This document shows, one piece after another, positions 56,717-64,000 of a DNA stretch of 64,000 bases (its first letter is position 1; each line of letters opens with the position of its first letter). The DNA is from Dorea sp. AF36-15AT. Its GTDB lineage: Bacteria > Bacillota > Clostridia > Lachnospirales > Lachnospiraceae. The notes beneath the pieces were generated by a model that was not told the origin of the DNA, searched no databases, and saw nothing but the letters and a program-made list of their open reading frames with translations. Location of the stretch: positions 434,001-498,000 of the forward strand of contig NZ_QUDV01000001.1 in NCBI RefSeq assembly GCF_003477705.1, read 5' to 3'. Made by a program: the position numbers and the translations under genes.

Positions 56717-57514
56717 ATGGAAGATACGATCAAAATAGAATTATTGACACCGCTGACAGGAACCTTTCTTCCCAATGAGATGGAACAAGATTGGGAAGAA
56801 GAGGATTACAATGACTTTGAAGAAGAGCAGGTATTTTTTGAAGGAGATGATTTAACGGAGTATGCTTCTGTGATTCAGGAAAAGATTGCAGAATACAACC
56901 GTGTCGGACATGACGATGATAGGACCGATAATCTGATGGATTATTTTGACGGAAGTGCTGCCATTAAAGAAAAAGTAGTGTCCGCAGTTCCATCGGTGAA
57001 AGAATCGGATGGTGTGTTATATGGCTGTACAACTTTAGAATTGAAAGAGTATCTGGAGGCGGAAGAATTATCGGAACTGTGTGAATATCTCACCGGACAA
57101 TATAGTGATGGATGGGGAGAAGGCTTTGAACAGCAGGAGATTCCGGTAGAGGGTGGTGAACTGTGTATACACTTTTGGCGCCCAATAGATTTTGAATTTC
57201 AACAGGCAAAATCAGAAGTCTCAAAAGAAAAGTCGGAGAAACAAGAAAATCCGGTAAATGTTCCGAAACGCCTGAAAATGCAGCTTTTGGGAATGGATGG
57301 AAATGTGTTTGCGGTTATGGCCAGGGCAAGTAAACTGCTTCAGGAAAATGGGCAGGGACAAGAGGCAAAAGAAATGATTGCACGTGTCCAGAAATCAGAG
57401 AACTATTATCAGGCACTTCATATCATCAGTGAATATGTGGAAACAGAACTGAGTGCATCTTCTCAGAATGATACCAAGCCCCCAAAGAAACGTGGGAAGG
57501 AAGAATGCCGATGA
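56717..57514 (+). CDS. DUF6329-like ICE protein A
   Basis: A 265-residue acidic protein. Residues 60-150 (NLMDYFDGSAAIKEKVV, then LYGCTTLELKEYLEAEELSE and TGQYSDGWGEGFEQQEIPVE) are matched by the gene at 57614. The C-terminal 80 residues (LLGMDGNVFAVMARASKLLQ, NYYQALHIISEYVE) resemble DUF6329. ATG at 56717 with AGGTGAGG is favoured over a GTG nine bases upstream. Function unknown; the domain is common beside conjugation genes. Confidence 0.6.
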   Translation: MEDTIKIELLTPLTGTFLPNEMEQDWEEEDYNDFEEEQVFFEGDDLTEYASVIQEKIAEYNRVGHDDDRTDNLMDYFDGSAAIKEKVVSAVPSVKESDGVLYGCTTLELKEYLEAEELSELCEYLTGQYSDGWGEGFEQQEIPVEGGELCIHFWRPIDFEFQQAKSEVSKEKSEKQENPVNVPKRLKMQLLGMDGNVFAVMARASKLLQENGQGQEAKEMIARVQKSENYYQALHIISEYVETELSASSQNDTKPPKKRGKEECR

Positions 57515-57573
57515 AGTTATCTTTTGTCACATCAAAGGAGATGTGGGAAGAAAAAATAGCAGAAACAGATTGA
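57511..57573 (+). CDS. 20-residue ORF coupled to DUF6329-like gene
   Basis: MKLSFVTSKEMWEEKIAETD. Its ATG overlaps the upstream stop (ATGA), a classical coupling pattern. Too short for a family call; it may be a relic. Confidence 0.35.
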   Translation: MKLSFVTSKEMWEEKIAETD

Positions 57574-57613
57574 AAAGAGAATAAACAGCCAGAACACTGA
57601 CAAGGGAGGTCTT

Positions 57614-58648
57614 ATGGAAAAAAGATTGCAATTATGGAGTCCTGTGTGGGGATGGCTTGCCACAAAAGAAGGGGAATCTGTAGATTTGAAGGGACAGGAT
57701 CTTGTTCTTTATGAAACTGCCATCCAAGAGGCACTGGAGCAGGAAAAATTGTATTACAGAAAAAAGTCGGCACCATTCAATCTGATGGATTACTATGATG
57801 CGGATGATTCTGTAAAGGAGAAAGTGCAGAACCTCGATATCCAGGTGAAAAAAGAACAAGATGGTTTGTATGTTTGTGCCAGCCTTGCATTAATAGAGCC
57901 TCTTACACAGCAGGAACTGGAAGCGATCCAGAACTTTCTCAGCAGGCAGTACGAAGGGGGAATTTTTGATACCTCACGTATTCGTACCTATTCCGTAGAG
58001 GAAGGAGAAGTCGTTTTTGATTTTTCAGTAGATACAAAAGAAAAGTTCTCTCAAAAAGAAGTCCAATGCGAAACGCAGAAGAAATATGAAATCACTTCCA
58101 TAGCCCATCCACAATTTCCATGGCTGCATAGAATCCGAGCATTGGTAGACGTAAATGAAGCGGTTCCCAAAGGAACCTTGGGTGGCTTTGTAGAATATGA
58201 GCAAAATCTTTCCCAGGAAGGATCATGCTGGATTTATGACCAGGCTATCTGCTGTGAACGTGCGGTAGTGGAAAGGAGTGCAGGACTGTTCCAAGAAGCG
58301 ATTGCCAAGGGTGATGCCCTTCTTACGGGAACTGCAGTGATGTATCAAACGAGTATTGCAGAGGAATCCTGCCGTATTCTAGCTGGAGAGGTTTGGAATA
58401 TGGCACACATTCGAGGATTTGCCAAGATTACTGCGGCAAAGGAAACAGGAGATGCACCTTTGATTCTCGGAAATAGCTTGGTTTTTGGAAATGTATGCGG
58501 GAAAGTATTGGTGAGAGGAAATGTTCTGCCAAGCCGGAATGTGGAGAATCAGACACAGGAGCTGTTAGTTTTCAGGGGAGGTGATTCAATTCATAAAGTG
58601 AATGAAAGCAAGAAAAAAACAAAAAGTAAAAAACAGCCGGAGCGCTGA
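57614..58648 (+). CDS. DUF6329-like ICE protein B with beta-helix-like C-terminus
   Basis: A 344-residue protein. Residues 20-145 align with protein A: FNLMDYYDADDSVKEKV, LYVCASLALIEPLTQQELEA, LSRQYEGG. Residues 165-330 differ and show short repeats (KGTLGGFVEYEQNLSQEG, SCWIYDQAICCERAVVER, GDALLTGTAVMYQTSIAEES) with the hexapeptide rhythm of a YdcK-like left-handed beta-helix. The pair arose by duplication, then the second gained a new tail. Function unknown. GGGAGG precedes the ATG. Confidence 0.65.
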   Translation: MEKRLQLWSPVWGWLATKEGESVDLKGQDLVLYETAIQEALEQEKLYYRKKSAPFNLMDYYDADDSVKEKVQNLDIQVKKEQDGLYVCASLALIEPLTQQELEAIQNFLSRQYEGGIFDTSRIRTYSVEEGEVVFDFSVDTKEKFSQKEVQCETQKKYEITSIAHPQFPWLHRIRALVDVNEAVPKGTLGGFVEYEQNLSQEGSCWIYDQAICCERAVVERSAGLFQEAIAKGDALLTGTAVMYQTSIAEESCRILAGEVWNMAHIRGFAKITAAKETGDAPLILGNSLVFGNVCGKVLVRGNVLPSRNVENQTQELLVFRGGDSIHKVNESKKKTKSKKQPER

Positions 58649-58666
58649 TAAGAAAGGATGATGCCT

Positions 58667-59473
58667 ATGGAAAATACCCTGCAGTTAGGGAACTTATTGA
58701 AAGAAGGAACATACCCGGAGGAATATACCGGAGGGAAAAACTGGACAATTTTACATGGAGATACGCTGAAACTGGTGAAAGCATTTCAGCCGGGGATCTT
58801 TGATGCAGTGATTACCGATCCGCCTTATGCGTCTGGGGGAACAAAACAGAATGAGCGAAACCGCACGACTAATCAGAAATACAGCAGTATGAAGGCAGAG
58901 AATGCACTGCCGGATTTTGATGGGGATAACAAGGATCAGCGTTCCTGGACCCATTGGATGGCAGAGTGGCTCTACGATGCGCGGAAAGCCTGTAAAGTTG
59001 GTGCGCCAATCTGCCTGTTTATTGACTGGAGACAATATCCCTCTATTACCGATGCACTCCAGTGGGCAGGCTGGATCTGGAGAGGAACTGCGGTTTGGGA
59101 TAAGGGAAACTCTCGTCCGCAGAAAGGACGTTTTCGCCAGCAGGCTGAGTATATTGTGTGGGGCAGTAATGGCCCGATGCCAATCAACCGCCCGGTTTCC
59201 TGTCTTCCCGGTGTGTTCCGTTATGGAAATCCCCAGAACCGTATTCATGTGACAGAGAAACCGTTGCAGCTGATGAAAGATGTCATTCAGATTTGTGAGC
59301 CGGGTGGTAGAATCTTAGATCCCTTTGCCGGAGCAGGAACAACCATCCTTGCGGCGGTGGAAGAAGGCTATGAGACAGTAGGCATTGAAGTGACCGATGC
59401 TTATTATAAGCTGGGCAGTGACCGTGTAAAGTTTGCATTGGAAGCAAAGGAAAAAGAAGAGAGCGAGAAATAG
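58667..59473 (+). CDS. DNA methyltransferase, N6-adenine type
   Basis: A 268-residue DNA methylase. Motif IV DPPY is in FDAVITDPPYASGG near 46-59 and motif I FxGxG follows late in LDPFAGAGTTILAA near 221-234, i.e. beta-class order. DPPY suggests N6-adenine rather than N4-cytosine. No restriction enzyme is next to it, so it is an orphan modification enzyme, probably protecting transferred DNA. Start at the third in-frame Met (58667), with AAAGGATG before it. Confidence 0.87.
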   Translation: MENTLQLGNLLKEGTYPEEYTGGKNWTILHGDTLKLVKAFQPGIFDAVITDPPYASGGTKQNERNRTTNQKYSSMKAENALPDFDGDNKDQRSWTHWMAEWLYDARKACKVGAPICLFIDWRQYPSITDALQWAGWIWRGTAVWDKGNSRPQKGRFRQQAEYIVWGSNGPMPINRPVSCLPGVFRYGNPQNRIHVTEKPLQLMKDVIQICEPGGRILDPFAGAGTTILAAVEEGYETVGIEVTDAYYKLGSDRVKFALEAKEKEESEK

Positions 59474-59477
59474 CAAG

Positions 59478-59538
59478 GGCATCCACATGGATGTCCAACT
59501 TTGTTTCAGAAGAAGAAAAGTGCATCCACCTGGATGCA
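59478..59538 (+). repeat. pair of GCATCCA palindromes before the DUF4406 gene
   Basis: GCATCCACATGGATGT (59479-59495) and TGCATCCACCTGGATGCA (59521-59538, perfect apart from its 2-base centre) share the arms GCATCCA/TGGATG. They lie between the methylase stop and the next ribosome binding site; each could fold in RNA or bind a protein dimer. Confidence 0.5.
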
Positions 59539-59554
59539 GGAAAGGGGTGAGGCG

Positions 59555-59881
59555 ATGGAACAGGCGATGGCCTATGTGTGTTGTCCGGCAGAAGAAAGCA
59601 GAGTGAAGGTGCAGCGATATTGCCGGAAGATTTATGAGTTGGGATATGTTCCCATTTGTCCGAGGTTTGGATTTCTTCCTTTTCTGGATGAAGGGGAAGC
59701 TGAGGATTTGCAGGCATACAACCGGATGTCCCACTTGATCTTAAAGCGGTGTCGGATGGTGGTGGTCTGTGGAAAAGAAGTCACCGGAACGATGAACACA
59801 GATATTAGTACCGCAGACCGATTGCATATCATTTGTACCACATTAGATGGATTGATCAAGATCAAAGAAAAGGAAGCATAA
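59555..59881 (+). CDS. DUF4406/DUF7768-like nucleotide-hydrolase-fold protein
   Basis: A 108-residue protein opening AYVCCPAEESRVKVQRYCRK with VPICPRFGFLPFLDEGEAED, GKEVTGTMNTDIS and acidic residues. The arrangement is of small nucleoside deoxyribosyltransferase-like domains (DUF4406/DUF7768) often carried by phages and ICEs. Substrate is unknown. AAAGGGGTGAGG precedes the ATG. Short linkage to the palindrome region follows. Confidence 0.65.
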   Translation: MEQAMAYVCCPAEESRVKVQRYCRKIYELGYVPICPRFGFLPFLDEGEAEDLQAYNRMSHLILKRCRMVVVCGKEVTGTMNTDISTADRLHIICTTLDGLIKIKEKEA

Positions 59882-59936
59882 TCGATTCTGCATGGGGGAG
59901 TCGATGGAAATCGGTGGAACTGGTTTTGCAAGCATA

Positions 59937-59975
59937 GCGTTTGGATATCCAAACGCACTTTGGGGAGAACCCCAA
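59937..59975. other. palindrome cluster, candidate oriT region
   Basis: GCGTTTGGATATCCAAACGC (59937-59956) is a perfect 20-bp palindrome. TTGGGG-AGAA-CCCCAA (59960-59975) is a perfect hairpin four bases on, followed by TCCCCCGG. The gap 59882-60007 precedes DUF3789, mobC and the relaxase, a normal place for oriT. The nick site cannot be read. Confidence 0.5.
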
Positions 59976-60007
59976 TCCCCCGGCAGTCGAGAAAGGAGAA
60001 AGTGAAA

Positions 60008-60385
60008 ATGTTTTTTGCAGGAATGGTTCTTGGAGCAATGACAGGCGCAGCCTTTGGTATTGGACTGATGTGCTGTGTGGTTGCTGGAAAGAGAGAAGAT
60101 CAGCAGATGGAGCAGATGCGGATACGCAGACAGAAACAGGGAGAACCAAAACAGATCCAGTTCCGAGATATGGAAGGGTCGGAACGGTTCTCCCTTTTGG
60201 ATGGGGAAAGTCTTTGCATGATGGCGGAGGACGGAACGAAGGAGATTGGGATCTGCCGCTTTGTGGATGAAAAGCAGGTAGATGTGAATGGGCAGATCTG
60301 GGAAATCGGGGAATTCCTCTGGCAGATGGAGCGTAGAGGAATCCAGGTGTATCCCTTAGAGACAGCAGAAAAGAAGAAAAGGTAG
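60008..60385 (+). CDS. DUF3789-like small membrane protein
   Basis: A 125-residue protein. Residues 1-27 (MFFAGMVLGAMTGAAFGIGL, then MCCVVAG) are a single hydrophobic segment as in DUF3789. The remaining soluble part, FVDEKQVDVNGQIWEIGEFL, is not recognised. Found in Tn1549-type elements just before mobC. AAAGGAG before the ATG at 60008. Probably a transfer-associated membrane protein. Confidence 0.7.
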   Translation: MFFAGMVLGAMTGAAFGIGLMCCVVAGKREDQQMEQMRIRRQKQGEPKQIQFRDMEGSERFSLLDGESLCMMAEDGTKEIGICRFVDEKQVDVNGQIWEIGEFLWQMERRGIQVYPLETAEKKKR

Positions 60386-60393
60386 GTGGTCGA

Positions 60394-60702
60394 ATGAGAA
60401 AACGAAACCATGTGGTTCCGGTACGGTTGAATGCAAAGGAGTTTCGGCATCTGGATGGGCAGGTAGCCAAGAGTGGGTTAAACAGGGAGGAGTTCTTACG
60501 TTCCCTGATCTTAGGCGCACAACTGCAGACGAAGCCCTGTGAGCATCATGCAGAACTTCTTCGAAAGATTGCGGGGCTTTGCAACAATGCGAACCAGCTG
60601 GCTCATGTCGCCAATGGAACAGGGATGGCAGGGGAAGCCAGCGTACAGGAAATGCTTCGGATTTCCAAAGAGACCTGGCGTCTGGTGAAAGAGGAATGGT
60701 AG
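60394..60702 (+). CDS. mobC: MobC-family relaxosome protein
   Basis: A 102-residue protein: basic RKRNHVVPVRLNAKEFRHLD, then SGLNREEFLRSLILGAQLQT (RHH-like) and LCNNANQLAHVANGTG, the MobC signature. MobC helps the relaxase open the DNA at oriT. It ends at the base before the relaxase ATG, so the two are co-translated. Confidence 0.88.
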   Translation: MRKRNHVVPVRLNAKEFRHLDGQVAKSGLNREEFLRSLILGAQLQTKPCEHHAELLRKIAGLCNNANQLAHVANGTGMAGEASVQEMLRISKETWRLVKEEW

Positions 60703-61977
60703 ATGGCATATACCAGCGTTCTCCCCGTCCACCGCCTGGACCGTTCCATTGACTATGTGAAAGACCGGGCAAAGACCACCAAGAATGCCGGCTCCCTGGA
60801 AGAAGCCATCGATTATGCATTAAACAGGGAAAAGACGGAACAGACCATTTTTGAGGATGCCATTGGGTGTACCTGTGAAAATGCTTACGTGGACATGGTA
60901 AAGACAAAAGAGCGTTTCCATAAAAAAGAAGGGGTACAGGGATACCATCTGGTACAGAGTTTTGCGGAAGGGGAAGTATCTCCGGAACTGGCCCATCTCA
61001 TTGGACAGGAACTGGCAGAGCAGCTTTTGAAAGGGCAGTATGAGGTGGTGATCACTACCCACTTGAATACGAAGCATTACCATAATCATCTGGTGTGGAA
61101 TTCAGTGAGTATGGTAGATGGGAGAAAATACCACAGCAATGCCAAAAGTTATTTTACCGAGGTGCGTCAGATTTCCGATCAATTATGCAGAAAATATGGT
61201 CTTTCGGTGATCCAGACGAATCAGGGAAAAGCCATGCATTATGCCCAGTGGAAAGCAGAAGCAGAAGGGAAGCCCACTTGGAGGACTGCCATCCGCATGG
61301 ATATCCGGGATGCCATTGGCGTGAGTTTTTCCTGGAGTCAGTTTGTCAAAGAAATGGAGAAACGAGGCTATGCGTGGAAATTAAATCGGAAGTACCCATC
61401 ATTAAAGACACCGGGGATGGAGCGGTATATTCGTCTGCGTTCCTTGGGAAAAGGATATGGGGAGGCAGAAATCCGTGAGAAGATCCTGCGTCCAAAGATC
61501 CGGCAGGTGTATGGAAACACGCAGATGCAGTCTCCGAGACGGAAACTCACCGGACTTCAGAGACTTTATTATTCTTATTTATATCAGATGGGGGTATTTC
61601 CGAAGAAGCCCAAGCGGATTCCCTATGCAGTGCGTTCCGATATTCGGAGGCTGGACCAAAGGATTTGCCAGATGGAGTTTTTGCAAAAAGAAGAGATTAC
61701 CACCAGGGAAGAGCTGGCAGCATACCGGAAACCCTTAGAAGAACAGGTACTTTCTTTGATGAAAGAGCGCAGAGAATTATACCGGAAAAAACCGGGCGGT
61801 ATGCGCATTCAGGAAATCAATGGGGAGTTAAAAGAACTTCGTAAGAAAATCCGTTTAAGCCAGCAGATTGAAAAGCAGTCCTTGGAAATGGAAGAGCGGT
61901 TAAGGCAGGCAAAAGAACAGGAGCAGGTACAGGAAGTGTCAGGGAAACAGCGAAGAGAGGCAGAATGGAATCGGTAA
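60703..61977 (+). CDS. MobP-type relaxase
   Basis: A 424-residue relaxase/mobilisation nuclease (PF03432 type). The metal-binding H-box is in VITTHLNTKHYHNHLVWNSV near residues 116-135. Candidate nicking tyrosines are in the N-terminal IDYVKDRAKT and IDYALNREKT. It cuts one strand at oriT, stays bound to the 5' end and pilots it to the recipient. The C-terminal 100 residues are a charged coiled coil. It follows mobC directly. Confidence 0.9.
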   Translation: MAYTSVLPVHRLDRSIDYVKDRAKTTKNAGSLEEAIDYALNREKTEQTIFEDAIGCTCENAYVDMVKTKERFHKKEGVQGYHLVQSFAEGEVSPELAHLIGQELAEQLLKGQYEVVITTHLNTKHYHNHLVWNSVSMVDGRKYHSNAKSYFTEVRQISDQLCRKYGLSVIQTNQGKAMHYAQWKAEAEGKPTWRTAIRMDIRDAIGVSFSWSQFVKEMEKRGYAWKLNRKYPSLKTPGMERYIRLRSLGKGYGEAEIREKILRPKIRQVYGNTQMQSPRRKLTGLQRLYYSYLYQMGVFPKKPKRIPYAVRSDIRRLDQRICQMEFLQKEEITTREELAAYRKPLEEQVLSLMKERRELYRKKPGGMRIQEINGELKELRKKIRLSQQIEKQSLEMEERLRQAKEQEQVQEVSGKQRREAEWNR

Positions 61978-61991
61978 GGAGGTGAGAGCGT

Positions 61992-62792
61992 ATGAACTAT
62001 GGCGGTGATGCGGCGGATCAGATTGTCCGGTATTCCATGGAAGGCATGGAACATACCTTACGGATTAGTGGAAGCATTGCAAAAAATCTGGCGGTGCTGA
62101 TTGTAGCGGTGATGAAGGATCAGAAAAAGACCAGGGGAAAGACCAACCTGCTTCGGATGTTAAAGGAACAGCGGGCAATGAAGTTTTTCACCATTCCCCA
62201 TGACAGGTTACGGGAGTTTGCCGGGGAAGCAAAATCCAGAGGGCTGTTGTATGTGGTCATCCGGGATAAGAAAAATCCCAAGTCAGCAGAAATCATGGTG
62301 TTTGCCGATGATGCAGCAAAGGTAAACCGGGTGCTGGACAAGATGAATCTGGACTTTGTAAAATCCGAAGCCGGGGAAGCGGTTGTAGAACAAGCGCCAG
62401 TACGGGAAGCAGACCGTGTGATCGATGCAGAGTTTACCGAGAAAACAGAAGGGAAAGAGGAACTTCCGGTGAAGACCGAAAAGGTGGTGCTGCCGGAAGG
62501 GACCATTGAATTTGAACTGAATGAAGAAGAGCATCTGTTTGATGTAGGGGAAGTTTCTCCTTCGGGGGGAAATTTTACCCAGGCGGAGAAGGCAGAGAAT
62601 CTGTCCGAACCTTCCTCGCACAACAGCGCTTCTTTTTCCGGGCAGGAAACTAGCTGGAAAGGGGACAAGCCCTCTGTCCGGCAGGAACTAAAGAAGATTG
62701 AAGCCGAGCAGAAACAGCGCAGGCAGACACAGAAGAGTCGGAGAAAACCGAGAAACCAACAGAGAAAAAAGAAAAAAGTGAAAGGCAGGTAA
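61992..62792 (+). CDS. pcfB: PcfB/DUF3801-family transfer protein
   Basis: A 266-residue protein opening YGGDAADQIVRYSMEGMEHT with SGSIAKNLAVLIVAVMKDQK, the PcfB/DUF3801 hallmark. In the pCF10 plasmid PcfB is a relaxosome component for relaxase docking at the coupling protein. The C-terminal half is basic and low-complexity (KPRNQQRKKKKVKGR). GGAGG eight bases before the ATG; 14 bases after the relaxase. Confidence 0.85.
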   Translation: MNYGGDAADQIVRYSMEGMEHTLRISGSIAKNLAVLIVAVMKDQKKTRGKTNLLRMLKEQRAMKFFTIPHDRLREFAGEAKSRGLLYVVIRDKKNPKSAEIMVFADDAAKVNRVLDKMNLDFVKSEAGEAVVEQAPVREADRVIDAEFTEKTEGKEELPVKTEKVVLPEGTIEFELNEEEHLFDVGEVSPSGGNFTQAEKAENLSEPSSHNSASFSGQETSWKGDKPSVRQELKKIEAEQKQRRQTQKSRRKPRNQQRKKKKVKGR

Positions 62793-62798
62793 GGCGAT

Positions 62799-63749
62799 AT
62801 GGATTTAACGAGTATGATTCCCAATGGAGCAGGGGAAGAACAGGCGGTAGAGTAGCGTCTGTCAAAAGAAGAGTATGCAGCCATGAAAAAACAGCAGAGG
62901 GAAGAAGTGTGGGCAGAGGTTGACGCCCAGGCACAGGCGGTGTTCCAAAATGGAGAATCTTTAAAAGGATTCTTGGATTTTATGGCACAGTGCAACACTC
63001 AGAAAACGCCCAACCTTCTGCTAATCTACGGACAGAATCCACAGGCAACCGTGGTAAAGTCTTATGATTACTGGAAGGCAGAGAACCGTTCTCCAAAATC
63101 CGGGGTGCGTGGATACACTTATATGGTCAGCACCGAATATGAAAAAGACGGAGAGATGCGGACAGGCTATACCATCAGTAAGGGCTTTGACATCAGCCAG
63201 ATGAGTGGGAAACCGTTGGAAGAACGTCCGCAGCGTTCTATGGAAGAACTGATACAGGCCGTACTAAAGGATCAGCCAGTGCGTATGCAGATCGCAGACA
63301 ATCTGCCGGAGGGCATCCAGGCACAGTATATCCCGAAACAGCGTACCGTATATGTGCGCAATGGCATGGATGAGAATACAACGTTCCATGCAGTGAACCG
63401 GGAACTGGCGTGTGCAGCATTAGATCAGCATGATGGGAATTATGTCAGGAAGAAAGTCAATGCCCAGGCATACTGCGCCGCCTATGTGATTGGTAAGCGG
63501 TATGGAGCAGAGGTGTCCGGTTTCCAGTTTGGAAAAGTGGCAGAGATGCAGGCGAATGGGCAGAAAGATCCCCAGGAATTGCGTGGCTTTTTAAATGATG
63601 TGCGTCAGGCAGCCTATACCATCCGCAACCATATGGAACGGAACTTCGGGGAACAGGAGCAGACTTTTACGAAGGATGATTTTTCCTTTGAGGAACCGCC
63701 AAAGCAGACACCGAAGAAGGAGAAAAAAGAGAAACAGCCGGAGCGGTAA
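62799..63749 (+). pseudogene. ArdC-like protein with an in-frame stop codon
   Basis: The start at 62799 reads MDLTSMIPNGAGEEQAVE, then TAG at 62853, then continues in the same frame RLSKEEYAAMKKQQREE to 63749. The total is about 316 codons with one stop. The downstream part (residues 29 on) has the ArdC N-terminal-like fold (LLLIYGQNPQATVVKSYDYW) and a degenerate metallopeptidase site (TFHAVNRELACAALDQHDGN). ArdC proteins bind ssDNA and protect entering DNA. ATG at 62883 could restart translation, losing 28 residues. Confidence 0.7.
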
Positions 63750-63830
63750 GTTCTGAAAGAAGTTCCGTCTTTGGGATAGCTATTGTGGGGGTCTTGTGGT
63801 ATGTTGGGTGTAACAAAGGAGGTGCCGAAG

Positions 63831-64000
63831 ATGGCAGATTACTATTTGAAAACAGACAACATCATGAAAAACATGTTTACGGTGGCACTCAAAGATGAGT
63901 TAGCAGCCCAGAGTCAGATGGGAAAGGTTCGCCCTGCGACAGAGTCAATGCTGCAGAAAGTCCGTTCCTATGAACTTTCCGAGAAAAGGCTTCCCATCAC
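63831..64000 (+). CDS. ICE protein, truncated by window end
   Basis: MADYYLKTDNIMKNMFTVAL, then KDELAAQSQMGKVRPATESM, begins with GGAGG seven bases before ATG. The frame is open to the last base (about 56 residues). Start of a larger conjugation-region gene; family not recognised. Confidence 0.55.
   Translation, partial: MADYYLKTDNIMKNMFTVALKDELAAQSQMGKVRPATESMLQKVRSYELSEKRLPI

Larger units (their letters stand above)
38484..64000 (+). mobile_element. integrative conjugative element, Tn1549-like, left 25.5 kb
   Basis: The element begins at the break in the ABC gene and is still running at the window edge. Supporting genes are MobC, a MobP-type relaxase, PcfB, toprim and DUF3789 proteins, ParM, an ArdC-like protein, two DNA methyltransferases, an adhesin with sortase, and RelB/RelE. 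The set and order match Tn1549-type elements of Firmicutes. The integrase, excisionase and the VirB4/VirD4 genes are not in the window and should be to the right. Identity is firm; family level is inferred from gene content. Confidence 0.88.

Noticed and set aside
62120..62998. Open frame of 292 codons on the minus strand opposite pcfB
   Set aside because: Serine/phenylalanine-rich shadow of a charged coding region; no start signal.

Overview
The window looks like a chromosome segment of a gut Lachnospiraceae-type Clostridium. The basis is Clostridia-style gene content (the GGGtGRT protein beside a NifU-like scaffold, a DUF815 ATPase, an NFACT/RqcH protein beside azlCD, an N6 omega subunit in a yicC-gmk-rpoZ-rimO-pgsA string), strong purine-rich ribosome binding sites, and canonical TTGACA/TATAAT promoters. 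It has two parts. Bases 1 to about 38,490 are ordinary chromosome. From there to the right edge is one integrative conjugative element (ICE) of the broad Tn1549 type; its right end and integrase lie outside the window.

Chromosomal part. pheA (phenylalanine synthesis) and a DUF815 ATPase are followed by a minus-strand rqcH-azlC-azlD operon. Next is a plus-strand housekeeping string: yicC, gmk, rpoZ, rimO, pgsA, pncC and a GNAT/membrane/DUF3298 fusion. Then come the scaffold/GGGtGRT pair, a small secreted protein, a protease-less Lon-like ATPase, an alpha/beta hydrolase with a MacB-type ABC exporter, and a cation diffusion facilitator under a NiCo (czcD) riboswitch. A stretch of small or decayed genes follows (a lone FakA-like domain, a 2H phosphoesterase, DUF3592, a Dabb/NUDIX chimera), then a tetR, a membrane-tethered methyltransferase, a membrane XRE regulator and a broken MATE pump. 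Enolase, an aldo/keto reductase with ferredoxin-like clusters, an ABC-F protein, ilvN-ilvC, a GH2 beta-galactosidase and a two-component system complete this part. The two-component system appears to control an ABC transporter gene that the ICE has cut at its Walker B motif.

ICE part. The left end carries an AT-rich block (about 38.5-42.0 kb) with a zinc-metallopeptidase-like protein, a helical HEPN-like protein and an ADP-ribosyltransferase-like protein. This is the best candidate here for an undescribed defence or toxin system. A divergent XRE repressor and operator pair then opens the conjugation side. It carries a ParM-like actin with a small partner, a double ribbon-helix-helix protein, a C5 DNA methyltransferase, an amidoligase with a gamma-glutamylcyclotransferase, a 1461-residue thioester/CnaB LPXTG adhesin with its class B sortase, and a 200-bp degenerate repeat tract. 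RelB/RelE-type toxin-antitoxin, a mobile metK, a toprim protein, two related DUF6329-like proteins, an adenine-type DNA methyltransferase, a palindrome cluster that may be oriT, MobC, a MobP-type relaxase, PcfB and an ArdC-like gene split by a stop codon follow.

Three promoters in the chromosomal part share a 16-bp palindrome, GTTAG-N6-CTAAC, which suggests a small regulon joining the hydrolase/ABC exporter operon, tetR and enolase. All functional calls rest on reading motifs by eye; no searches were run.
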